A DNA stretch of 64,000 bases from Doris montereyensis (GCA_037039925.1 JAXRKP010000385.1:137001-201000); one strand, 5' to 3'. Positions 35,420-46,909 are shown, counted from the first letter of the stretch. Notes: generated by a model from the letters alone, not told the origin. A program made the numbers and translations.

Positions 35420-36479
35420 GTCTCTCCGTCATTTGTCATAAATCAACATTCTTAATTGTGACTCAGTTTGAATTTGAGTGTGATGTTCTTTTTCTATTTT
35501 TAGTGTACTTAACAACCAAGATGAACTTATTCTAAAACAAAAGGTCTATTGAAGTATTAATTGTTACATGTACTGAATTTACCAAACCTTCACCTCTGTA
35601 GTATACTGTCATCATGCATACTCTGAAGGAACTGTTTGTCCACACTGATTTTGATATACTGCTGTGTATTATATACATATATTTATATTTACACACTTAT
35701 GTTATGAACTTGCAGGTGTTTTGAAATGTATGAAGGAGTGTACTTGTTTTATAACCTGATACAATCACGGAAGCGAAGATATGCATGTATTCGAAGGCAG
35801 ATACTTCTGTTGCAATGTGCAAATATGTGTTTAGATTATAGTGTGCATACACGATTGCATGTGTGTGTAACTGTAGGGGAGTGGTCAAAAGGAGTTTTTT
35901 TCTCATTTGTGTGCATGACAACTTACCTTTGAACATTTTCATTCATATTCATGCAGTAGATTTGTCTTGATTGATTGCGAAAGAAGGCTTTTAGTGTGCA
36001 TGTTGCAAAGAAAACACAAATTATAGAAATGATCAAAAAGTCATGCAATCAAAATTGGAGTCTAAAGAAATTTCCAATAAATGAAAGAGTTGAGTTCGTA
36101 GAATCACTTCAGTCCATATGAGTGATTGCAAGGCCATCTTTCTTACTATCATAGTAAAGATATCTTATGTATTTAAAAACCCAATTGACATAGATTTAGT
36201 TGAACATTATTGTGGAAACAGGTGCAGAGCAAACCAAAACAAGTGGCTGATGTTGATACAATTTTTTACGATAACACAGACAATGCCGCACTATTCTAGG
36301 ATTGTTGAACACTAAAATTTGGTCACCTCTACCCTGTGAAATGGATAGATGAACCAATATGACCCAACAATCGGGAAGTCAGAATAGCTCAGTGATGTAT
36401 ATCGAATATGAAACCTGTTTTAATAATATCCTAATGTTAACAGCATATGGAGTGTCTACCAATAAACTGAGTGGAACTT
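35420..36479. other. Intergenic, nothing recognised
   Basis: AT-rich sequence after PSMA6. No exon, RNA gene or bounded repeat supported. Confidence 0.45.
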
Positions 36480-36824
36480 CTAATACTTCTATAATACGAA
36501 GGAGCCACAGTGGAAGTCAAAGGCGAAATATGACAATAAGTGACAACTCCACTAATAAATCAGAACAAACACGTGACGTTTCGGGTATAACCCTTCGTCA
36601 GACAACAGACGAGAAATATCTAGAATCTAGATCTAAGTTACCTCAGGCATCACACAATGTGATGTCAGAAGAAAAACAGAAAGGAGAAAGAAAGAAAAAA
36701 AAAGACAGTGATGATAAAAAACGTAGTAGAGGGGGGTGTGAAGAAGGAGCGAGAATGGAAGGTTTGTTCTGTCTTTATTAGTGGAGTTGTCACTTATTGT
36801 CATATTTCACCTAATACTTCTATA
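36480..36824. mobile_element. Fold-back repeat flanked by 14-bp direct repeats
   Basis: CTAATACTTCTATA occurs at 36480-36493 and 36811-36824. The 317 bases between begin with a segment including 'caaaggcgaaatatgacaat' and 'caactccactaataaa', and end with its reverse complement ('tttattagtggagttgtcac', 'gtcatatttcac'), giving arms of about 50 bp. Related fragments lie at 3645, 45900, 46080, 46570 and 46750. The 14-bp repeats look like a target duplication. The open frame across it is not a gene. Confidence 0.72.
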
Positions 36825-37415
36825 GTCAATACCTACATATGCCTTGTACATTGTATTTATAAAACATGTTAAAGGTCATAGGATTTTTATTTGTAAACAT
36901 ATACCATCTCGACACTGATACAGTCTTATGATATGCTGACATCGCTTCAACTATGACAAGACATTGAGAGTTGTGAAACAGTATTGGATCCTTTATTGCA
37001 CTTTGTTTTTATAGGAAATGCATTCTGGGTCTGAATGAAAAATCGGTGTAGATGTGTCGGAAAATCTTTTCTAGAAAAACGGTCGGTTAATATTAGAATG
37101 TCTAAGGCTTTAAACCTTGTCAGTGTCAGAGCAAATATCTTGTATTCAACTATTTGATCATTTATAACCAACGAATCCAGTGCAATGGAGTCGAGCAAGA
37201 TGTTTTCCATTATTGATGGGCAAAAGACAAATGAATAATCAAGTTTACTAATGATAGTGGACTAATTTTATTCTTATTGCAGATCTTATTCTTATATTTA
37301 AGGGAGAGGTGAAACAATGAGATGTAAATTTGAATTGCATGACACCAGATGTAAGTCGAGATCTTGTCTTCATTCAGACTTAATACATACATGTCCTCAA
37401 ATAATTTTGGTTCGA
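36825..37415. other. No gene recognised
   Basis: Non-coding in appearance. An 87-codon minus-strand frame at 37210-36947 has no recognisable family and no flanking splice evidence, so it is not annotated. Confidence 0.4.
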
Positions 37416-37417
37416 CC

Positions 37418-37738
37418 ATTTGTACTGGAGTGGCCATGGGTAGGCTGCCAGACTTGGGATCATGAGGTCCCGAGTTTGAACCCTGGCCAAGCTAGGTCCT
37501 ACATTGTGTTCCTTACTTGGAAAGAAACTTAAGACACATTTTCCCCACTCAACCCAGGTGCAAATGGATACTAGACAAGCACTAGCTTAGGAGTAAAAAC
37601 CTGTATCAGACTAGCATCCTGTCCAGGGTGTGATTATTATCCCCGTTTTCAATTCACGCTATAGAAACCGGGATGAGCTCCAGCTGTACAAGCCTAATTG
37701 GTCTTGAACTTGAAGGAACTTTTTTATTTGTGCTGGAG
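37418..37738 (+). mobile_element. tRNA-derived SINE, family A, copy 3
   Basis: Element 37431-37725 has the family's head ('aggctgccagacttgggat', B-box 'gagtttgaaccc') and body blocks. It is flanked by 13-bp direct repeats ATTTGTACTGGAG (37418-37430) and ATTTGTGCTGGAG (37726-37738), one mismatch, which supports retroposition. Part of the A-box region is deleted. Confidence 0.9.
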
Positions 37739-37916
37739 ATTATTTTATTTATAATGAGTCCCTTTCCATGGCACACTCATATCTTACAATTTGCATAATA
37801 TCTTCTTTTACAATATTCTACAGTACTCGTGTTGTGTTAAAATGAGGAGTGCCTCTTTCGTGTTGGCAATGACAAAGCCTTTCATCCTTATGGAAATTTT
37901 GTGGGTGGTTGGTGAG

Positions 37917-38025
37917 TGTTTCTGGCAGGTCCTACGTTTTTTCTTTCCCTCTTTCACTTATCTTTCATCTTGCTGTTTCCTTTCAATTTTACGATGAGAT
38001 AATTGCATTGCTTACGGTGGATGGA
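37917..38025 (+). repeat. Dispersed repeat C, copy 2
   Basis: 'ggcaggtcctac', 'tctttcacttatctttcat', 'cttgctgtttcctttcaatt' and 'ggtggatggagtaaatttca' match repeat C. Confidence 0.65.
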
Positions 38026-38094
38026 GTAAATTTCAATAATAACAATTTGAAATTTTACAGGAATATATCACAGTTATAGTGTAGAATGGATACA

Positions 38095-38205
38095 CAGCGG
38101 GCAGTACTTCTTTCCTTTTACTTTTTCACTTATCTTTTATCTTGCTGTTTCCTCTTAATTCACCCTGAGATCAACACGATGGTGGATGGGGTAAGTTTCA
38201 ATTAA
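38095..38205 (+). repeat. Dispersed repeat C, copy 3
   Basis: 'ttttcacttatcttttatc', 'ttgctgtttcctcttaattc', 'accctgagatcaa' and 'ggtggatggggtaagtttca'; 70 bp after copy 2 in the same orientation, so the pair may be a tandem duplication. Confidence 0.68.
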
Positions 38206-38965
38206 ACAGTAAACAAATGGATACACATGTATTTACCAGATAAATTGTATTTAACTTTAATCAGGTCTTGGTTTGCTCATGCAACTTTATTGATGTTTTA
38301 ATTTCTAGTAGTACAAATGTATTACATTGTGGTTGTATAGAAAACATCTTTAAAACATATCAATGCACATTGACAATGACAAAGCTTTTCGTCCATTGTG
38401 ACATCAGTGACAAAAGCCGCAGTATTCAGCACAACATTTTTGGACCATTTCTTGTGTGATTTGCATATGTAAATGCCATATGGGTCGCAGTCAGTCTGAT
38501 CAATGCATGGGTCATTATCATTGCTTGGTACTGATGAAGGAAACAGATGAATACATTATTTCAATAACTATGATTGTAACAATTGATATTGAAGCCATTA
38601 GAGTTATTGTTTCAATCAGTCATATGAATATAACCTTATGGCGGTAACATCGAAAAAAGTCATTACTCAAAATTAATCATTCGAACAGTCATATGATTAA
38701 CATTATTGTCTCATCCAAAGATTGTTATATATGTGTCAAAAATACTGTGTACATCTACAAACATCATCATCCGTAGCGTGTCCGTTGATCGGATGTTGCG
38801 TTTTGAATCTTCTTTCGCACGATTTGTTGCCATTCGTCCTGACTCTGTTGTGTTTCAAAGCTAATCTTATATCCTGTTCCCACCATCTAGTTGGTCTTCT
38901 TTTGCCTTCAATTTATGTTTCTAAAATATGTTCTTCAAGAGTCTGATGATGTTTAAGGTGTACAT
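38206..38965. other. No gene recognised
   Basis: AT-rich sequence without supported features. Around 38765-38900 short phrases ('tcctgttcccaccatctagt', 'cttcttttgcc') could be an antisense LINE fragment, but no RT motif is visible. Confidence 0.35.
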
Positions 38966-38967
38966 AA

Positions 38968-39290
38968 TGCGAGGCGACCCTGTAGTCCAGAGGGAAGGTG
39001 TCGGCTTCTTAACCTAACTAAAGGTTGTAGGTTCAAGCCTCGATGGTTGAAAAAGTTTTTCTCGATTTTTAAAAATAAAACATACCCCCTGTTGCAGGTA
39101 GGTTGGATCAACACTTAGTCCCATCAGAGACGGATGGTAAAAAGGAGGTCCCATGTGCAGATCACAACACTATGTGCACATTAAAGATCCCTTGGCTGTT
39201 AACAGGGCAGTCGGGGCAAAATTTACAAATCCTACTAAAACCCCCGATATCACCTTAGATATGGATGTGGGTAAAATATACTAAAAAGTC
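38968..39290 (+). mobile_element. tRNA-derived SINE, family B, copy 1
   Basis: The head has 'tagtccagagggaaggtgtc' and a B-box-like GGTTCAAGCC. The body has 'ggaggtcccatgtgcagatc', 'acaacactatgtgcacatta', 'aaagatcccttgg' and 'ggcagtcggggcaaaatt', and the 3' end 'tagatatggatgtgggtaaa'. The same order is seen at 40275 and 52210. Confidence 0.82.
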
Positions 39291-40100
39291 TATGATACAT
39301 GTATCTTCTTAGATTCTGTCTCTTTATATTATAGAGTAGTGTCTGGGCTTATATGGTTATTACATGTTTCCAAAATGTGAGGTATGCCCTCTTATTTATT
39401 AGATTAACAAAAGTTATTTGCTCTCGTACATAAGAGTTTGGAGAAAAATTGAACTTACATGTTAGTTGAAGGATCATTTTCAAGTCCAAATAGTTTTCTA
39501 TGATATCAGGTTGTTGGGGTGGATAATCACAAGAGATGTTTTGCCATATCAGTGCGGAAGCCTGCAATTGGGAGTAAAGACATTTTTAAGTTTTAGTTGT
39601 CAATGCGTATCTAGTCATTATAATACTTTATACTCATTTTTTTTTAAATGTATTAGTAAAAACTATCACTCATTTCCTCCATGATTTATGCAAGGTAAGT
39701 AGAAATGTTTGACAACTGAGAATATAAATCAATGAATAAAACAAACCAACAATGAATTCATAATCATATTGACTTACTCAGTAACCGCTTATTTTGTTAG
39801 TTTTATAACACAATACATACACAGTCAGACACCAGCCAATGTTTTCAGAATTCAAGCATAGCTTGCATTTAACACAAGAAATGTGTAACGGTTGTTGCTT
39901 GATTGTATTATAATATAATATTAATTAATAATACATGTTTGTGCATCAACATTTCAAATTTTTATGTAAAAACAGAAACTGTCACAATTTGCAACACATA
40001 CAGAATACACCCGTTGACGCCTTTTTTTCTTCTTTTTCTTCTTCTGTTTCTTCTTTTTTTCCTTTTAATTCTACTTTTTCTTCTTTTCTACGCAAACTCT
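39291..40100. other. No gene recognised
   Basis: AT-rich sequence with a CTT/TTC-rich pyrimidine stretch at about 40020-40090. No coding evidence. Confidence 0.45.
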
Positions 40101-40103
40101 GCT

Positions 40104-40212
40104 GATAGGTCCTACTTCTTTCCTTTCCTTTTTCTTTCACTTATCTTTCATCTTGCTGTTTCCTCTTAATTCACCCTGAGATCACCGCAATGGTGGACAG
40201 GGTAAACTTCAA
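40104..40212 (+). repeat. Dispersed repeat C, copy 4
   Basis: 'gctgataggtcctacttctt', 'ttcacttatctttcatcttg', 'ctgtttcctcttaattcacc', 'ctgagatcaccgcaatggtg' and 'gacagggtaaacttcaaa'; the fullest copy of repeat C. Confidence 0.7.
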
Positions 40213-40274
40213 AGAAACAAATCTTCTACTTCTTCTCCTTCTTCTTCTTCTTTGTCTTATTCTTTTTTCGCTCC

Positions 40275-40575
40275 TTCTTGGGGGCCTCGGCGGTCCAGAG
40301 GTGTCGGCCTCCCAACCAAATGGTCAAGAGTTCAAACCTTGCCGGTGGTCGTACATTTATTGTGTGGAGTAAATCTCCCCCCAGGACCCTGATCCAGGTA
40401 AATAGATAGACACCCAGTTCCATCAAAACCGACCATAAAAAGGAAATCACAACACTCTGTGCACGTAGTTAAAGATCCTTGGTTGTTTACAGGGCGGTCT
40501 GGGCAAAATTAAAAATCTACCAAAACCCCTAAGATTACCTTAGTTATGGATGTGGGTGAAATCAAAACCACAACC
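40275..40575 (+). mobile_element. tRNA-derived SINE, family B, copy 2
   Basis: 'cggtccagaggtgtcggcct' and 'gagttcaaacc' in the head, then 'cacaacactctgtgcacgta', 'taaagatccttggttg', 'cagggcggtctgggcaaaat' and 'agttatggatgtgggtgaaa'. Same structure as copies at 38968 and 52210. Confidence 0.82.
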
Positions 40576-40742
40576 ATGCTCCTCCTCATCCGCCTCACTC
40601 GTCTTCTTCGTCTTCATCAAAGCCGTAGCAGTCAGACTTTTATCTGAAGGTGTTTCCCAGGTACATTGTACAGGTATATAATAATTGACATGTGCTCGAC
40701 AGGATCAAATTTGGGCTAACTGACTTACTGCAATTGCATGCC

Positions 40743-41079
40743 TATCCCTTAAGCCACAGTGCCAGTTGTAAGCTGTAGGCCTATCCTATAAGCCACAATG
40801 CCAGTTGTAAGTTGTAGGCCTATCCTATAAGCCACAATGCCAGTTGTAAGTTGTAGGCCTATCCTTTAAGCTACAATGCCAGTTGTAAGTTGTAGGCATA
40901 TCCCATAAGCCACAATGCCAGTTGTAAGTTGTAAGCCTATCCTTTAAGCGACAATGCCAGTTGTAAGTTGTAGGCCTATCCTGTAAGCCACAATGTAAGT
41001 TGTAGGCCTATCCTGTAAGCCACAATGTAAGTTGTAGGCCTATCCTTTAAGCCACAATGCCAGTTGTAAGTTGTAGGCG
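40743..41079 (+). repeat. 39-bp tandem repeat (nine units)
   Basis: Nine head-to-tail units of about 39 bp (start TATCCTATAAGCCACAATGC, end TTGTAAGTTGTAGGCC). Two consecutive units (about 40977-41040) are 32 bp, sharing the same 7-bp loss (GCCAGTT). Unit boundaries are regular and divergence is a few bases per unit. Confidence 0.95.
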
Positions 41080-41870
41080 TATAATAATATATTATATACA
41101 TGTACTTGGCAAAAGATGAAACGCAACAACATTTTACTCAAACTCGAACACTCATTAAACGTGAACCGCTAAATAAAATGTTACGAATATTTATAATGGT
41201 ATTGGTGCATTGTTTGACTCAAATCTTGCCAAATTTTCAGTTGGGTGTCATTTACTTTTAAAACCGCTAAGTTGTGATAAAGAATCCTTCCATTTGAAAA
41301 AAAAAACCCACAACGAATTCTTGTATTATAGTTACAGCGCTTAAATTTAAATACAATGCGGTACTCTCCCGAGATGAATAAAATCAACACAGTCAGTCAT
41401 ACCATAGCTCGTTTTCATGAAACATTGTTGCACCACAAAGTCATCAATGTTACGCGGATGTTTGTATGAATGTTTTCGTGGGTTTTTTTTAAAGCAAAGA
41501 TCATTTACAGCAGTTTATTATGTCAAATTATTTTGTCTGCTGCTGTGCAGTGTGACTGATCTTTCGGGAATGGTGAAGCATCAAGAGCTTATTCTGCACG
41601 AGTCGGGCTTTTCGATGCAAGACATGAGTGATAATCTTGCTTGCGATGAGTCTACAATATTATTATTTAACTGACTGATCGAGAAAAGGGAAGAAACTGA
41701 AAATGTAAAAAGAAAATATGGGTACCAACAACAAGAAAACAACTGAAGCTGACGATGTGAGAATACCACCACAATAGTGCAACGTTTCAGAGACGAGACG
41801 ACCCGCTCGAGTGAAACAAGGTTGGTGGCAAACGAATTTTCTTTTTCTAAATCTAATAGCTACTTTGCTA
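41080..41870. other. No gene recognised
   Basis: AT-rich sequence. An 85-codon frame at 41417-41674 has no recognisable family. Confidence 0.4.
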
Positions 41871-41872
41871 GT

Positions 41873-42012
41873 AGACTATCCAAATGATAAGTAACCGGTT
41901 GAAATATGGAAGACTGCAAACACCTTACAATTGGATAGCTATAGACTATCCAAATGATAAGTAACCGGTTGAAATATGGAAAACAAATGCACAAACCTTA
42001 CATTGGATATTC
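41873..42012. repeat. 70-bp tandem duplication
   Basis: AGACTATCCAAATGATAAGT begins at 41873 and again at 41943. The two 70-bp units share their first 40 bases exactly and then diverge slightly. Confidence 0.92.
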
Positions 42013-42511
42013 TATGATGATGGTGAATCCTGCTGCAACATTGTTGTGCAGTGGGTAGGACTCAGGTTCAGTTGGGAGAGCTCCGGGTTGCATTTAATTA
42101 AGCGCTATAATTATACAATGTAATACAAGAACTCAGTTTTCCCAATGCAAGGGTTGGACTATGATCCTTTATCACAACACTGTGGTTTTGAGAGATATCC
42201 GAATGAAATTTGATATGCTTGAATCAAAGAATGAAACCATCATAAATATTCATAACATTCTATACAATGGTTCATTTTTTATGAGTGTTTGAGTAAAATG
42301 TTGCGTTTGTCCAGTATTATATTATGTATGCTAATGCTATGTGACTTTATGTATGGCATTGTTCCACAGTAAGAGTTGAGGCTTTCTGCCCGACCTGATC
42401 GTGCGGAAGACCGGTGTCTAGCGTTTACAATAGCAATGTGTACATGGGGATTCACGTTTGCCTTCATTTTATGTGTGCCATATAATGTGTACTACTACAC
42501 GTAATACTATG

Positions 42512-42762
42512 TGGTGTCGGTGGCCGAGTGGTTCCTGGCAAACTCAGGCCCGACGTTGTGTTCCTTGGGAAAGATTAACGCGCATTCCCCCTCTCGACCC
42601 AGGTGCAAAATGGGTACAAGCACTAGCTTGGGAGTAAAAATCTGCGTCAGACCAACGTCCTGTCCAGGGGTGATTATTATCACATCTGTTCCACTTCACG
42701 CTATAGAAACCAGGATAAACTCCGACTCCATGGGCCGTAATGGCCCTGGATGAACTACATGT
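42512..42762 (+). mobile_element. tRNA-derived SINE, family A, copy 4 (internal deletion)
   Basis: 'ggtgtcggtggccgagtggt' joins almost directly to 'ggcccgacgttgtgttcctt', so the B-box half of the tRNA head (about 60 bp) is missing. The body and the 'ctatagaaaccaggataaac' block are intact. Confidence 0.88.
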
Positions 42763-42871
42763 AGTACATAATATTATAATCTTCCTCGGGCAAGACAGCA
42801 TTTTGCAATCATTAAAAAACCCATTGCTATTAAATTATTCATGTTAACATCAAACCAATACTTAATAGACT

Positions 42872-43014
42872 TACAGTATCAGGACAGCCGAGCATGATCA
42901 CAGTCACAGAAAGGAAAACAATAGCAGAGATCCGAAAAAGTTGACTCTCCTCCATTTTGAAGTTGAATTTAAATGCGAATACAGCCCCGATGTAATCGTG
43001 CATTTCTTCCATCT
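42872..43014 (-). CDS. Candidate 5' coding exon, perhaps of SLC35B2
   Basis: On the minus strand an ATG at 43014 opens 48 codons (MEEMHDYIGAV ... CPDT) with one hydrophobic segment (ISAIVFLSVTVIMLG), ending at a consensus GT-AAGT donor just below 42872. A second ATG in good context (AAAATGGAG) follows 19 codons later, and a stop lies directly before the first ATG. The next minus-strand exon recognised is the SLC35B2 exon at 17777, but its phase would be off by one. So this exon is either a 5' exon with a further base missing, a 5' leader with a short upstream frame, or part of an unrecognised gene. Confidence 0.35.
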
Positions 43015-43679
43015 AACTAAGAAGTCAGAGCGGCAATTCCATGCACGTCAGAACTGATAAGTTACATCATAGCTTTTGCCAGATTTAGATGAGGCATGAT
43101 AATGTTCCTTCTTAGAGTTCAAATTCCAATTATTTTAACAACAGTATGTCGATGTTAAATGAATTATGAATGATATAAATGTGGTCCTTTTCCATCCATT
43201 GATTGTCACCAATAGATTTGACATAAAAATAATAATACAAAATGTCATGTATATGGCAAATATGTCAATCTAACTGTTTTTGAAACGCAAGGCAAAATGA
43301 CAACTCGTATCAATAGCAACGTTATCTATTTTGTATTGCAATGTGTTACAAAATGCTCTCCATGTCTTATGAAAGTATTGAAAGTTGAAAGGTTCTGATT
43401 GGCCAACTTACGAGAATATTGATAAATCATCGCTCTGTCTTGCTTTGTTTTAATTTGTTCTCCCCTCTTCTTAATTTGTGTGGTTTGTTAGGTTTTTTGT
43501 TGTTGTTGTAGGAAGTGTATGCACATATTTACATTTAATTGCACTTATTTTTTTCTTCTATCACTGCAGACACATTACACATACACGTACAGTTAATTTT
43601 TGTCACTTATTCCTCAGTTTAGTATTTACCCAGTAGCGTCTTGATCGCAGATGATTATACAAATAAGAAGAAGTAGAAG

Positions 43680-43735
43680 AAAAGATTATTTATACAGCGC
43701 TTTCCACGGAAAAAAAGGCTTCAAAGCGCTAAATG
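43680..43735. repeat. Short dispersed-repeat-like motif
   Basis: 'tttatacagcgctttccacg' followed by 'ttcaaagcgctaaatgg'. Phrases like this recur in invertebrate SINE or MITE ends. No second copy is seen in this window and no borders can be set. Confidence 0.3.
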
Positions 43736-44121
43736 GTCAAATATGATGTTATTTTATGAATATAAAAAGTTGAATAGGGCTTTTATTTTTATGTCATTAT
43801 GTTATTTGGGTTTTTTAGCTCTCGGTAAAACAAAAAATATCAACACGCAGTGAGGCAGAGATGTCAGGAACTTTGTTGACACGTAGGCCCCAGGTCGCTG
43901 GACTGATCCACCCCATGACACCCTTGACGTCACACATTTAAAATGTTTTGTTTCTGTGGAGGTTTCTGATTGGCTGTTGTAATTCTTATCATTGTTTGCT
44001 TTTGTTTCTTTTGTTTCTTTAAAAAAGAACTCCAGTGCTGGATCTCAATCACCTAAAGAGGAGAATTGAGGAAGGTGAAATCAAAGACTCGATATAAAAT
44101 GCATATAATCTACATTTATAT

Positions 44122-44460
44122 CTATAATTCTGAGTTGGTCATTCTTTATTGACTCTGTCGCCAGGCCATTAAGAGTAACTATATTTTACATGTAGGTTCT
44201 AAATAAGCCCAAGATTGTTTTCATATGAGAAATTCTTCTACCAAAAGTGACGTTTAATAATTGAAAATGTCATTGTTTTCCCGTCGTTGAGTAGAATTCT
44301 CATTCACCTAGGTCGCCATTTTTGAACAGCTTTTATGATTAAAAAATTGGAATAGTACTGTTCACGCCTACCTTCATAAACTCAGTATCGATTACTGATC
44401 CGATCTAATAATCGTTTTGGTAGCATCTGAGGTGTAGCATACTTGTATTATACATGCAAT
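44122..44460 (+). repeat. Repeat D, copy 1
   Basis: About 340-bp unit with 'ataattctgagttggtc', 'gacgtttaataattgaaaat', 'cgtcgttgagtagaatt', 'cacctaggtcgccattttt' and 'gaacagcttttatgatta'. Copy 2 follows directly in tandem; copy 3 is 12 kb away in KAT5 intron 6. Confidence 0.85.
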
Positions 44461-44797
44461 ACATAATTCTGACTTGGTCGTACTTAGTTCGTCAAAGGCT
44501 CTGCTGCCAGTCCACTAAAAGCAACCATAGTTTGCATGCATGTTCTAAATGATCTTAAGATCGTTTGCATTTCAGGAAGTTTTCTACCAGAAGCGACGCT
44601 TATTTTTTTAACATTTCATTGTTTCCTCGTCTTTGAGTAGAAAATTTTCATTCATCTAGGGTCGCCATTTTGAACAGCTTTTATAATTAAAAAGTTGGAT
44701 TAGTTCCTGCCTACCCGTGTAACCTCAGTATCGAAAACTGACCCAATTTAATAATCGTACTTGGTATCACCCGGGATGTTACATGCTTGTATATTAG
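44461..44797 (+). repeat. Repeat D, copy 2
   Basis: Tandem neighbour of copy 1, same length and orientation but substantially diverged, e.g. 'cgtctttgagtagaaaattt' and 'gggtcgccattttgaacagc'. Confidence 0.85.
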
Positions 44798-45197
44798 TAT
44801 TATTGAACGTAATGCGAGAAATCCAACAAACAGTTGACCCAGATCAACCAGAGAACTGGCGATTGAGATAAGATTTAGATCGTAGTCCATGTCCAAATGC
44901 ACATGCTATAAATGTGTCACGTCCATTACGTTGCGATGGAAAAAAGAAATTTATCTAATTTCCTATTTATGCTGGAATTATAAGACTGAGAGCAAGACAG
45001 CTACAAAGAAAACATTGATGGACTTTCATTACCGGTATACACAAAATAACGAGTAAGAGAATCGTGTGTCCTCTCTTCCTGTCGCCTTGATATCGCTGCT
45101 GAATTTATATTTGGAGAAAAAGAAAATTAGACTCGCACACCATAGAAAATGTCAAAGAAATGGGAGGAAAAACAAATAAAAAAGTTATATAATAAAG

Positions 45198-45458
45198 TTC
45201 TTTAGTTCCTAGAAGGCCATTGCGGCCCACAGAGCCGGAGCTTATCCCGATTTCAATAGCGTGAAGTGGAACAAGTAATGATAGTCACCCCTGGCCAGGA
45301 CGCTAGTCTCGTGCAGGTTTTTATTTTGAAGCTAGTGCTTGTACCCATTTTCACCTGGATAGAGTGGGGAAAATGCATGTTGTTAAGTGTGTTTTACCAA
45401 GGAACACAAGTTTTTACTAGGATACGAACCCGATATCTCATTATCCCTAGTCCGCCTA
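45198..45458 (-). mobile_element. tRNA-derived SINE, family A, copy 5 (minus strand)
   Basis: Reverse complement of the family: 'gttcctagaaggccattgcg', 'gccggagcttatcccgattt', 'gctagtgcttgtacccattt', 'ttaccaaggaacaca', then a decayed tRNA head around 45415-45458. Confidence 0.87.
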
Positions 45459-45839
45459 TGGTAGCATACTCAATGGTAGGTATCTACACTTTTTACAAAT
45501 TTTATTTTGTATTTTTATTTCTTTTACGTTCATTTACCGGAAGCATCTTGGCGCAGTTTCTTACCATTACGTCAGCTAATGAAATAATATTATATCCTTA
45601 TATTAACAAAAGCATATTATTATATAATAATGTTTAAACGTCAGCAAAAACGTACGATAAAATTCTCTCTATCTCCTTCTCACCTTTTATTACTTACTTA
45701 TTTTCATATTTTTATTTCATTCTAGATCTGAACCTTCCACTCTCATATTTTTTTCCCCCCCCACACTGTTACGTTTCTTCACTTGCCTTTTTCACTTTCC
45801 TTTTGTTTTTCTTATTGACATCACATTTCATTCCGGAGG

Positions 45840-46810
45840 TATTACTTAGATCTTATTCTAAATATTTCTCGCTCTTGTTGTCTGACGAACACTGTTACGT
45901 TTCTTAACATCATTGTGTTTGCTCTTTCTTTCTTTGGAGTTGTCACTTATTGTCATATTTCTTTTGACATCACATCCACTGTGATCCTTATATATTTACT
46001 TATATCTAGAAGAAAATATTTCTCGTTTGTTGTCTGAGTCGTCAGTAATATTGGTCAGCTCTCTCTGAAACGTCATAGTCTTTCTCTGTCTTTATTAGTG
46101 GAGTTGACTAGACGTATTGTCATATTTGACACTGGTTGGACTTCACTCTCCTTATGATAAGTATTACTGGCAAGTGGCGTTGTACTAGTTCACGCTGACA
46201 AATAGGTTGTCTCTCTCTCTGAACTCTAATCACGACGACACTCTCTCCGGTAATAGTCTCTCTCTCACAAATATTTTCTCTCTATCTCCTTCTCTCTCTT
46301 TATTACTTCTTATTTTCATATTTTCTATTTATAATTCTAGATCTGAACAAGGCGTTGTACTAGTTGTAGCTCTTTTTGAGCTGGTAATCCCCCCGACACT
46401 GCTACGTTTCTGAACATCACTGTTTTTTCCTTCACAAATATTTTCTCCTTTCTCCTTTTTTTTTCTGACATCACATTGTGTGATGCCGGATATTTTTATT
46501 AGATCTAGATTCTGAACCTTATTTCTCGTTTGTTGTCTGACGGTTAACATCACTGAAACGTCACCTTCTCCTTCGTGCGTGTTTGCTCTGTCTTTATTAG
46601 TGGAGTTGTCACTTATTGTCATATTTCGCCTTTATGACTTCACTCATTGTGTGATGCCGGAGGTATTATCCAAATCTAGATTCTAAATATTTCTCGTTTG
46701 TTGTCTAAACGAAGGGTTAAACCCGAAACGTCAAAGTAAAACTCTGACTTTATTAGTGGAGTTGTCACTTATTGTCATATTTCGCCTTTGACTTCACTCC
46801 ACTGTGGCTC
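45840..46810 (+). repeat. Array of fold-back repeat fragments
   Basis: 'tttctcgtttgttgtctg', 'gaaacgtc', 'ctttattagtggagttg' and 'gtcacttattgtcatattt' recur about four times (near 45850-45960, 46010-46130, 46500-46625 and 46670-46812). These are end pieces of the family bounded at 36494-36810, rearranged into a local array. Confidence 0.72.
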
Positions 46811-46909
46811 CTTGTTTATCCAAATTAGAAGTGTACCCCCCCAATCCACCCCGTTGTGAGCTAAACCAAAACAAAACTAAAACAACTGGTTCAGGCGTAA
46901 AACATGACC

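Noticed and set aside
36359..36781. 140-codon plus-strand frame
   Set aside because: Runs through the fold-back element and its inverted arm; no family resemblance.
40743..41079. CRISPR-like array
   Set aside because: Units are contiguous with no unique spacers, in a eukaryotic genome: a minisatellite.
41417..41674. 85-codon cysteine-rich frame
   Set aside because: No signal peptide pattern, splice context or recognisable family.
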